The notes under the pieces: model-generated
Seen by the model: only the letters and a program-made list of their open reading frames with translations
The model's database searches: none
What the model was told of the DNA's origin: nothing
Made by a program: the position numbers and the translations under genes
Assembly: GCA_954871525.1 (NCBI GenBank)
Contig: OX940863.1
Span: 39,976,501 to 40,040,500 of the forward strand
Length of the DNA: 64,000 nt
Direction of reading: 5' to 3'
Origin: Parietaria judaica
Lineage: Eukaryota; Streptophyta; Magnoliopsida; Rosales; Urticaceae
Part shown: positions 55,716 to 64,000 of the stretch, piece after piece
Position numbering within the stretch: the first letter of the stretch is position 1
How the letters are laid out: every line of letters starts with the position of its first letter

Positions 55716-57200
55716 TCAGCCTTCCGAGAAGCCCCCTCGACTTCCAGACCTCGAGAATCCCCCTCGGTTTTTGGAAAATCTTCCTCGGTCTTCGGAGAAT
55801 CCTCCTCGGTTCCCCGGGTATCCTCCTCGATCATCGGAGAATCGTCCTCGGTCCTCCGAGAATCCTCCTCGATCATCAGAGAATCTTCCTCGGTTCTCCG
55901 AGGATCCTCCTTGGTGCTGGTTTCCCCGATCATAGTCGCGGTCTTTGTGCTCGTCCACCTGATACACTTCTTGCCTCGGAGCTTCCCGACCTCGTCTCTC
56001 GTCGGAATTCCTTCGGTCTTCTTCTCCCTTCCTCGCTCTGGATGATGGGGCGTCTCCTCCGTCCCCGTTCTCCCTTTTTCCGTGCTGCTTTCCTTTGCTT
56101 CCACCTTCGTGGATCTTCTTCTGGGCCAGAGTCTCTTCCTCTATTTCCATGAAGAGCGTCGCCCTGTGGAGCGCGTCCTCGATCGTCGACGGGTGCATTT
56201 TTATTAACTCCTCACGGAAAGGGGCCAAATACCACCGTCCATGCTTCAGCGCCTGGATTGCGACGACGCTATCGAGCCCCTGGGTTCTGACCATGACGTC
56301 TTTGAACTTTCCGACGTACTGTCGGAGAGTTTCTTCTCGCCCATGCGAGAGGTTCCAAAGGGTCGTAACGGTCGCCTCGTTCTGCACGTACATTGAGTAG
56401 TGCCGCAGGAAACATGCGACGAGCTCATCGGAGTCGCCGATGGATTGCGATGGTAGCTTTGCGAACCAATCGCTCGCCGGGCCTTGCAAGCTCTCGACAA
56501 AGAGATGACACAGGATAGCTTCTAGTTTTGTCTCCTCGTCGCCTATACGCTCCGTAGCGATCCGAAATGACTTCACGTGGGTGTTTGGATCCGAAGTTCC
56601 TTTGTACTGCGAGAGCCTAACCTTTGGCAATTCTCCTAGCTCCACGCTGTGGATTTTTGTCGAGAAAGGAGTCACTCTGGCCTCCCTGACCAACCTGTCG
56701 ATTTCGGGCACCGCGCTCGTGGCTTTATGCACCTGTGAGGCCACGTATCCCATTTTTGTCTTCATGCTTGAGGATATTTCCCTCATCGCTCTACGGACCT
56801 CCTCCTGGATCGTCTCCGCTATGGTGGTTGTCAAGCCTCCCAGCGGGTTCGTCGTATTCACCGGTGTCATGCCGGCGGCATTGAAGAGATCTCTAATGAT
56901 CGGCGGCGCTTGAGGCGTCAGGTTACCTTGCTCTCCCTCGGCTATAACTCCACCCTCTCCCCGAGCTGAAGATCCCGCGATTGTGCTCTCCGGGCCTTCC
57001 CTTCTTTGACTCGCGCGCTTCAGAAGGGCAGTAAGTCGTCCGTTCCGCTCCTCCTGTTCTTCTGCCTTCCTGGCCGCCTCCTCGACCACCCGTGTTGCCT
57101 CCATCACTCTCGCGTTGGCTTCGGCCAACTGCTGCTGGAGTCTCTCCATGGCTGGGACTTCGTCCCCTTCTACAGTGACGACGTTGTCGCTCGACGACAT
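55716..57200 (-). CDS. Element D gag capsid ORF with RG-rich repeat tail
   Basis: 494 residues from an ATG at 57200, shortly after the PBS. A Glu/Arg-rich coiled-coil-like N-terminus (residues about 15-65) is followed by Retrotrans_gag sequence: HLFVESLQGPASDWFAKLPS, LRQYVGKFKDVMVRTQ and LIKMHPSTIEDALHRATLFM. After a basic hinge the C-terminus is an imperfect repeat of 7-8 residues such as RGGFSEDRGRFSDD (about 55720-55905). It would assemble the particle; the RG-rich tail may add RNA binding. Confidence 0.9.
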   Translation of the reverse strand: MSSSDNVVTVEGDEVPAMERLQQQLAEANARVMEATRVVEEAARKAEEQEERNGRLTALLKRASQRREGPESTIAGSSARGEGGVIAEGEQGNLTPQAPPIIRDLFNAAGMTPVNTTNPLGGLTTTIAETIQEEVRRAMREISSSMKTKMGYVASQVHKATSAVPEIDRLVREARVTPFSTKIHSVELGELPKVRLSQYKGTSDPNTHVKSFRIATERIGDEETKLEAILCHLFVESLQGPASDWFAKLPSQSIGDSDELVACFLRHYSMYVQNEATVTTLWNLSHGREETLRQYVGKFKDVMVRTQGLDSVVAIQALKHGRWYLAPFREELIKMHPSTIEDALHRATLFMEIEEETLAQKKIHEGGSKGKQHGKRENGDGGDAPSSRARKGEEDRRNSDERRGREAPRQEVYQVDEHKDRDYDRGNQHQGGSSENRGRFSDDRGGFSEDRGRFSDDRGGYPGNRGGFSEDRGRFSKNRGGFSRSGSRGGFSEG

Positions 57201-57245
57201 CTCGCTCCTTCAAATTCCTGGTTGTGAGTTAGAAAGAAAACAAAG

Positions 57246-57262
57246 CCCCACGGTGGGTGCCA
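57246..57262 (-). other. Element D primer-binding site
   Basis: The minus strand reads TGGCACCCACCGTGGGG just inside the 5' LTR. It resembles the GGCGCCCACCGTGGGGC site common in plant Tat-type gypsy elements. Confidence 0.75.
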
Positions 57263-57265
57263 AAC

Positions 57266-58004
57266 TGTAGAGAGCGATTTTCACCGCCCTTTTCTAGTCA
57301 CAAAGATAATCACCAAATAACAAATAAACTACAATAATTGATGAATATCTCTGTTTTATTATATTTTTCCGAAATGAGCTGGACAGGTGAAGGATCATGA
57401 GCATAGACTTTCTCTACTTCCTTAGCCTTTTCTATTACATGATTTCCTTTTTCTCTTTCCGGCCTCTTTTCTCTATTTTTCCGAACCTTTACAAATGAGG
57501 CTTATCTTGCCTTTTATAGAGTTTACAATACATTCTCTTTGCATCTTTCCCGCCTTTTTCTTCTTTAATCATTCGCTTTCTGGCGTGATTTGAGGGCAGC
57601 ATGGTTAATCCCTGCTTTATGTCACTTCCGAGCAAACTGCCGTTATGGGTAGGTGAGCCATATTAAATGTGCATCCCTTCAGCCGTCATTCGGCCCTGCA
57701 AGCCTCGTCGCTGGTGCTTCTCATCGAGTGAGTAGGTCGGCTTCATTAAATGCACATCCCGTCAGTGGTCATTCGGCTCTGCATAATCATCATGACGAAA
57801 TTCCTCGTCGAGTGTGATGGGACACTTCATCGCAGTTTGCCTTCGTGAGGCCGTATCTCCTCGCGGTCGAACCTCCTCGGGGGTAATCCTCCTCGGGGAT
57901 AATCTCCCTCGGGTGATGACCTTCCTCGCCTCCCCTCATGTCATTTATGGACAAAACGACACGAGTTGTGATGAGGATGGATTTGACCAAATCCGACCTT
58001 AACA
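57266..58004 (-). repeat. Element D 5' LTR
   Basis: Minus strand TGTTAAGGTC...CTCTACA, 739 bp; it lacks ~22 bp present in the other LTR (GGTTTTCTTCCGTTGAATAG region at about 50010). TATAAAAG on the minus strand at 57511-57518 is the likely promoter. Confidence 0.9.
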
Positions 58005-58009
58005 GTATT

Positions 58010-58339
58010 TATTTATTTTCCATAGACATTAGATTTAATAATGTTGTTATGAAATTAATTGTGATAATTAAATTGCCAATTATTTATCCGATCGCTTTAT
58101 CCAAATTACTCGATGTCAGTGCGTTGTTACGGAGTAACTATTCTGATTTAATATTATTTTAAAAGTTACCCGGACGGACTGATGAGAGCGGAATATTCGA
58201 GGTAATTTGGACGGGACGTTAAACGTGATTTTTAATGAATTTGCAATCAAAGTTATTTCGTTATTTTTAAGGAATATTGGCATAATAGCCAGATCCAATT
58301 TCCAACAAATGGTATAATAGCTAGATGATTTTCTCAACA
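58010..58339 (+). repeat. A3 3' LTR, right part
   Basis: Resumes TATTTTCCATAGACATTAG as in the 5' LTR near 41744 and ends CTCAACA at 58339. A tempting earlier end at 58307 (CCAACA, followed by a TGGTATAATAG word) is not supported by the target duplication or the MULE frame. Confidence 0.8.
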
Positions 58340-58344
58340 GAGTT

Positions 58345-60251
58345 TTCATCAAAGTCGGAATTGAAAAAATTTCTGGCCGAGGGTGCTTTCAAGGGATCCT
58401 TCGAGTTGAGATCAGTTAAGTCTACACCAAGATTATACTCAGTCAGTTGCCTAAATCGGAAATGCACGTGGAGGATGCGTGCAGCGCAGATTAGGAACTG
58501 TAACACGTTCACCGTACGGAGATATGATGCCATCCACACTTGTTCCGTTGCCAGCCGAAAAGATGGCCATCGACAGGCCACTTCGTTGTATCTCGCCATC
58601 CTGATCTCTAATACATTCCATGGCTTGAAACTACTTCCAAACGCGAAATTGATTCAGCATTTTCTGTCAAGTAGCGGTATCAAGGTCAGTTCCTGGAAGG
58701 CATGGCGTGCGAGGTGTAACGCCATTGACATGGTGAAAGGTACCCTGGCTCAGAATTATGAGTTTTTACCGGATTATTTTTATATGGTTAAAAAAGAAAA
58801 CCCGGGTTCCCGTACCGCGATTAAGATTACCGAGAAAGGCCATTTTTGTACTATTTCATGGCATTATACGCGTCGGTAATAGGATTCAAAAGTTTGAGGA
58901 AGGTGATTTGTCTCGACGCATGTCACTTGTATAGCAAGTACGCATGTGTGTTACTCGTAGCAACCGCTATGGATGGCGATGGTCATATTTATCCTCTTGC
59001 TTTCGGTATTACCGACGGGGAGAACCATTTAGCGTTGGTATGGTTTTTAGAACGCCTCAAAGAATCAATCCCGGATGAGGAAGACTTGGTGTTCATATCG
59101 GATAGAGGGGGATCCATCATTCACGGTATATGTACAGTGTATCCGAAAGCACATCATGGATATTGTAATTATCACATCAGTTGCAACTTGTGGAAGTGTG
59201 AGAAGAAGAAGAAGAAGAAGAAGAAGAAGAAGAAGAAGAAGAAGAAGAAGAAGAAGAAGAAGAAGAAGAAGAAGAAGAAGAAGAAGAAATCAAGGGATCC
59301 CGATGAAGAAACCGCCGGCGTATCAAGGGATCCAAATCCCAATGAAGAAACCGCCAGCGTATCAAGGGATCCAAATCCCGATGAAGAAACCGCCGGCGTG
59401 TCAACGGATCCTGATCCGGACGAAGAAAACTTGATATATAAAAAGGGGCTAATGTACCATTATTGGGATATGGTACGATCATATAAAGAGGAGGACTTTG
59501 AGAAAAGATGGGATGTATTCAAGATTAAGTTTCCAATTGCTGCGCAATATCTCGTTGAAAAAGTTGGGAGAAGATCGAATTGGGCAAGAGCGTACTTCAG
59601 GGGGAAAAGGTATAACATACTGACTTCAAACAACGCTGAATGCATTAATAGTGTGCTGAAAGTAGCTAGAGGTTACCCTATTGTTGGCCTTTTAGATGAA
59701 TGTCTTGGGAAGGTATCTGAGTATATAAGTAGATACCATGACGCGAATACTAAATGTATTATAGAATCGTCCTCTCCAGTCACTCCGTGGATTCGAGCAA
59801 AGATAAAAAAAGAACGAGATCAAATCTAAGACGATGACGGCCGATAACTTAAACGATGACAATCTCCAAAGAGGTTGTGGAGATAGGTAGAAGAACGTGC
59901 ACGTGCTTACGTTGGCAAACTACGGAATACCCATGCGCGCATGCCGTCTTGGCACTCTCCGCTGCTGGGTTAAATCCTGAGAATTTCTGTGGGAAATTCT
60001 TGAGTTTGGACAACTGGTCCAAAGCGCATTCTATTACCGTAAACCCTATCCCGCTACGTCAATATTGGGAAGTACCTTCTCACGTCCGTCAAGTCTTTGG
60101 GAAGATTAGACCGCCGGATGTACAACCCTGCAATAAAGGACGAAAGAGGACAAGAAGATTCCTATCATTTGGGGAGAGCGGAAGAAAGTATACGAGGTTC
60201 TGTAGAAAATGCTTGTGCGACGGGCATTATGCTTCAACGTGTACTATGTGA
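58345..60251 (+). pseudogene. MULE transposase, zinc-binding, DDE and SWIM domains
   Basis: Continues the N-terminal part at 38841. Domains: MuDR zinc-binding region (FELRSVKSTPRLYSVSC, CTWRMRAA, VRRYDAIHTCS); catalytic DDE core with ICLDACHLYSKY (D1), DLVFISDRGGSI (D2), a GYCNYHISCNLW motif and TSNNAECINSVLK (E); SWIM zinc finger CTCLRWQTTEYPCAHAVLA; and a C-terminal CRKCLCDGHYASTC knuckle. Breaks: loss of one T in a T-run near 58846 shifts the frame, and a stop at 59829 with another frame change precedes the SWIM ORF at 59856. A poly-lysine tract and 13-residue repeats sit between D2 and E. It would cut and paste the MULE; it is now inactive, though recently so. Confidence 0.85.
59202..59289 (+). 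repeat. (AAG)n microsatellite within the MULE DDE domain
   Basis: About 29 uninterrupted AAG triplets coding poly-lysine in the transposase frame. It is followed by four 39-bp/13-residue repeats of the form SRDPNPDEETAGV (about 59290-59425). The surrounding frame stays open. Confidence 0.95.
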
Positions 60252-61029
60252 ACTCCCTCCCGTTTTGTATGAATCATGACTATGCATTACTATAATTTGT
60301 TGAACTACAAAAATATGTGAACCTCATCTTCCTTTTTTTTTTATGAAATAAGGATTCCTAGAATAGCGGTAAGATAATATGTATATAGCGGTAAGGTAAT
60401 CTGTACTGATAGAGCTATAGAAATTTGGACCATGGGGAGTGCCGGCGTGCTGAACTTATCGTGAATGGTTTCAGAAGAAAGCAATCTGCAAAAAAGTATA
60501 GCGGTATTCATTGCAAGCTTTAATCCTGAAGAAATCTCCACAATAATCTGCAAAAAAGAAAGAAAAAAAAAGGGGATCGTATGAGAATACTGAAAAGAAG
60601 CGTGAGAATAATGAAAAGATGCGTGAGAATACTCCCAAAAGACCAAGCGTTCTCTCCGTCATACTGTAGAAAATGCTTGTGGATGGCTAAATTATTAGGA
60701 TATTAGAACTGTATAATTTGACACCTGTTTGTTGCATTTATTGTAAGTAGGTGGTTCTAATAAATTGGTGGTTCGTCTTTATTCATTGACAGGTATTATT
60801 AATTTGGTGGTATTAATTGCTAGTTCGTCTTCCCCGATTGGTATTAAATTATAGTTTGACGGTTTGACTTTCCCGCAAGCTTTAATATTTGTTTAAATAC
60901 TTGTTTTACCGCTACGTGTTGTTTTTCCGCTACGTGGGAGTACTATATTTGGTAGCGGCAGAGAGCATAAATTATACATGTGTTGATTAAAAAAAATTGA
61001 TTGAACGCTACGTGTCTTAGAATTTTAAG
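60252..61029 (+). other. MULE 3' non-coding region
   Basis: AT-rich, no recognisable coding. TAGCGGTA occurs at 60364, 60386 and 60499, and CCGCTACGTG words at about 60908-60935. A short direct repeat (GTGAGAATA.TGAAAAGA) lies at 60580-60640. No terminal inverted repeat was identified before the tandem array begins. Confidence 0.55.
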
Positions 61030-64000
61030 CACAAGCTGATCGATTGAGATATGCATTGCTTCACATATGTGTACGAGTGAAAGAGACTTGTTCCGTGATC
61101 AAACAAACTTGCTAATTCATTTGTCATTTCCATTATCGGCCTACGATCCATATCACTTACCATTAGTTGTTACGGTGAACTTGTTTACGCACAATAACGC
61201 TGAAATGGAACAAACGGATAGAAACACGAATCTCCCCCGTTTCCATTCTATTCCCGCTAGGTAACCATTAGGTGTTTAGAAACCACCGCTAGCAGAAGAC
61301 ATAGCGGTCGTACATGATCACCAAAAGTACTCGAATTAGCGGGTGGCCAAGCATATTTACGTGCCTCTATTGCATGCAGGCGTATTAATCACTCGTCCAA
61401 CTCCCCCTCCAACCAATCGTTTGTGTTATAGAGCAGTAAAGCCGTCCGATTCAAAATAATACTTAAATCAAAGAGTTATCTCTTCCAAACCATCAGAATC
61501 TCATAATTTTAAGTCAAATAAAAAACCGCTACTTCGTAACTCGTAGCGGTAGTTCCATGAGTGTCTAGCGGCGGATAAGACAATCAACTAGCGGTAAGTA
61601 GTTTTGTTAGTAAAATTAAGGTTATTTAGTCATATTTACTAGTCTAATACCTTTTTAGGTTGAAATAGGAACGAGCTGATCGAGTGAGATCTGCATTGCT
61701 TCACATATGTGTACGAGTGAAAGAGACTTGTTCCGTGATCAAACAAACTTGCTAGTTCATTTGTCATTCCCATTATCCGCCTACGATCCATCTCACTTAC
61801 CATTAGTTGTTACGGTGAACTTGTTTACGCACAATTACGCTGAAATGGAACAAACGGATAGAAACACGAATATCCCCCGTTTCCATTCTCTTCCCGCTAG
61901 GTAACCGTTAGGTGTTTAGGAACTACCGCTAGCAAAAGACATAGCGGTAGTACATGATCACCAAAAGTACTCGAATTAGCGGGTGGCCAAGCATATTTAC
62001 GTGCCTCTATTGCATGCAGGCGTATTAATCACTCGTCCAACTCCCCCTCAAACCAATCGTTTACGTTATAGAGCAGTAAAGCCTTCCGATTCAAAATAAT
62101 ACTTAAATCAAAGAGTTATCTCTTCCAAACCATCAGAATCTCAAAATTTTAAGTCAAATAAAAAACCGCTACTTCGTAACCTGTAGCGGTAGTTCCATAA
62201 GTGTCTAGCGGCGGATAAGACAATCAACTAGCGGTAAGTAGTTTTGTTAGTAAAATTTTGGTTATTTAGTCATATTTACTAGTCTAATACCCTTTTAAGT
62301 TGAAATAGGAACGAGTTGATCGAGTGAGATATGCATTGCTTCACATATGTGTACGAGTGAAAGAGACTTGTTCCGTGATAAAAAAACTTGCTAGTTCATT
62401 TGTCATTTCCATTATCGGCCTACGATCCATATCACTTACCATTAGTTGTTACGGTGAACTTGTTTATGCACAATAACGCTGAAATGGAACAAACGGATAG
62501 AAACACGAATCTCCCCCGTTTCCATTCTATTCCCGCTAGGTAACCGTTAGGTGTTTAGAAACCACCGCTTGCAGAAGACATAGCAGTAGTACATGATCAC
62601 CAAAAGTACTCGAATTAGCGGGTGGCCAAGCATATTTACGTGCCTCTATTGCATGCAGGCGTATTAATCACTCGTCCAACTCCCCCTCCAACCAATCGTT
62701 TGTGTTATAGAGCAGTAAAGCCGTCCGATTCAAAATAATACTTAAATCAAAGAGTTATCTCTTCCAAACCATCAGAATCTCATAATTTTAAGTCAAATAA
62801 AAAACCGCTACTTCGTAACCCGTAGCGGTAGTTCCATGAGTGTCTAGCGGCGGATAAGACAATCAACTAGCGGTAAGTAGTTTTGTTAGTAAAATTAAGG
62901 TTATTTAGTCATATTTACTAGTCTAATACCTTTTTTAGTTGAAATAAGAATGAGCTGATCGAGTGAGATATGCATTGCTTCACATATGTGTATACGAGTG
63001 AAATAGACTTGTTCCGTGATCAAACAAACTTGCTAGTTCATTTGTCATTCCCATTATCCGCCTACGATCCATCTCACTTACCATTAGTTGTTACAGTGAA
63101 CTTGTTTACGCATAATTACGCTGAAATGGAACAAACGCATAGAGACACGAATCTCCTCCGTTTCCATTCTTTTCCCGCTAGGTAACCGTTAGGTGTTTAG
63201 AAACCACCGCTAGCAGAAGACATAGCGGTAGTACATGATCACCAAAAGTACTCAAATTAGCGGGTGGCCAAGCATATTTACGTGCCTCTATTGCATGCAT
63301 GCGTATTAATCACTCGTCCAACTCCCCCTCCAACCAATCGTTTGTGTTATAGAGCAGTAAAGCCTTCCGATTCAAAATAATACTTAAATCAAAGAGTTAT
63401 CTCTTCCAAACCATCAGAATCTCAGAATTTTAAGTCAAATAAAAAACTGCTACTTCGTAACCTGTAGCAGTAGTTCCATGAGTGTCTAGCGGCGGATAAG
63501 ACAATCAACTAGTGGTAAGTAGTTTTGTTAGTAAAATTAAGGTTATTTAGTCATATTTACTAGTCTAATACCTTTTTAGGTTGAAATAGGAACGAGCTGA
63601 TCGAGTGAGATATGCATTGCTTCACATATGTGTACGAGTGAAAGAGACTTGTTCCGTGATCAAACAAACTTGCTAGTTCATTTGTCATTCCCATTATCCG
63701 CCTACGATCCATCTCACTTACCATTAGTTGTTACGGTGAACTTGTTTACGCACAATTACGCTGAAATGGAACAAACGGATAGAAACACGAATATCCCCCG
63801 TTTCCATTCTCTTCCCGCTAGGTAACCGTTAGGTGTTTAGGAACTACCGCTAGCAAAAGACATAGCGGTAGTACATGATCACCAAAAGTACTCGAATTAG
63901 CGGGTGGCCAAGCATATTTACGTGCCTCTATTGCATGCAGGCGTATTAATCACTTGTCCAACTCCCCCTCAAACCAATCGTTTACGTTATAGAGCAGTAA
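61030..64000 (+). repeat. Tandem array of ~640-bp units, runs off the right edge
   Basis: Unit anchors (GCTGATCGAGTGAGAT) at 61035, 61675, 62315, 62954 and 63596 give spacings of 640, 640, 639 and 642 bp. Each unit has an open stretch of ~65 codons (CTSERDLFRDQTNLLVHL), a TACCGCTAGC..ATAGCGGTAGT pair, a hairpin ACCGCTACTTCGTAAC..GTAGCGGT and TAGCGGTAAGTAG. Units 2 and 5 share private variants (for example AATATCCCCC and AACCAATCGTTTACG), and units 1 and 3 share others, suggesting a higher-order period of about three units (1.92 kb). I treat it as non-coding satellite or MULE subterminal sequence. Confidence 0.9.

Larger units (their letters stand above)
49874..58004 (-). mobile_element. Element D: Ty3/gypsy Tat-lineage retrotransposon, nearly complete
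   Basis: 8131 bp with LTRs 49874-50636 and 57266-58004 and target duplication GTATT (49869-49873 and 58005-58009). On the minus strand the order is PBS, gag, protease, RT, RNase H, a second (archaeal-type) RNase H, integrase, PPT. The dual RNase H and YIDDMVV active site mark the Tat lineage. Its LTRs are highly similar, the main visible difference being a ~22-bp gap near 57387, and all domains are present with few breaks. It is one of the youngest insertions here. Confidence 0.95.
39389..58339 (+). mobile_element. Element A3: Angela-type Ty1/copia element inserted in the MULE gene
   Basis: Starts TGTTGGACATG (39389) and ends CTCAACA (58339). The flanks are GTGTT (39384-39388) and GAGTT (58340-58344), a 5-bp duplication with one mismatch. 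It has LTR, misplaced MULE segment, leader, decayed gag-pol, PPT and 3' LTR, the last split by element D. Its coding region is far more decayed than A2's, although its LTRs are nearly identical to each other. Confidence 0.85.

Noticed and set aside
58302..58324. A3 LTR ending at CCAACA (58307) followed by a PBS-like TGGTATAATAGC word
   Set aside because: No target duplication fits that end, whereas ending at 58339 gives GTGTT/GAGTT and restores the MULE reading frame and motif spacing.
61067..63825. Repeated ~65-codon ORF in the 640-bp array
   Set aside because: One unit (62315) has lost it, no known domain or conserved start context is visible, and it recurs only because the unit is tandemly repeated.

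Overview
This window looks like nuclear DNA of a flowering plant, probably non-grass. It is almost entirely nested transposable elements, of the kind found in gene-poor heterochromatin. I see no intact host gene, tRNA, rRNA or CRISPR. The evidence is three groups of Ty1/copia sequence, two Ty3/gypsy elements of the Tat lineage, a Mutator-like (MULE) transposase gene, a MULE-derived miniature element with a 9-bp target duplication, and a satellite-like array. I assign lineages from protein motifs and LTR/PBS structure, not from a database search.

Layout from left to right: (1) 1-8614 is copia element A1 (Angela/BARE-like, minus strand), truncated by the window edge. Its 5' LTR carries a 1.1-kb gypsy-type solo LTR (6927-8022, TSD CTACC). 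(2) 8615-9457 is unassigned AT-rich DNA. (3) 9458-37156 is copia element B (plus strand, ~400-bp LTRs), split twice: by an Angela-family LTR-internal-LTR block A2 (12343-21153) in its pol, and by Tat-type element C (22506-36943, TSD AGTTG) in its 3' LTR. C has gag, an exact 14 x 40-bp tandem repeat and a multi-exon antisense ORF, but no recognisable pol. The antisense ORF is interrupted by an Angela solo LTR (29023-32662, TSD GATGC), which itself hosts an 877-bp MULE-type element (29216-30092, 9-bp TSD). (4) 37157-37465 is a stray copia integrase fragment. (5) From about 37.5 kb to the right edge lies a MULE. Its transposase gene starts at 38841, is split by Angela element A3 (39389-58339), and resumes at 58345-60251. 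A3 in turn hosts a well-preserved Tat element D (49874-58004, minus strand, TSD GTATT) in its 3' LTR. (6) 61030-64000 is a ~640-bp tandem array that runs off the window.

The nesting gives a relative chronology: B is older than A2 and C; C is older than the solo LTR, which is older than the MULE-type element; the MULE is older than A3, which is older than D.

The most interesting signal is at the MULE. The 8-mer TAGCGGTA occurs nine times, all in direct orientation, within 526 bp upstream of the transposase ORF. It recurs downstream and in each unit of the 640-bp array. This resembles the short motif accumulations of Arabidopsis VANDAL MULEs, which a self-encoded protein recognises. In addition, 505 bp of the MULE gene next to A3's 3' LTR is duplicated without indels behind A3's 5' LTR, replacing its primer-binding site. 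This points to a conversion or recombination tract running across an LTR boundary.
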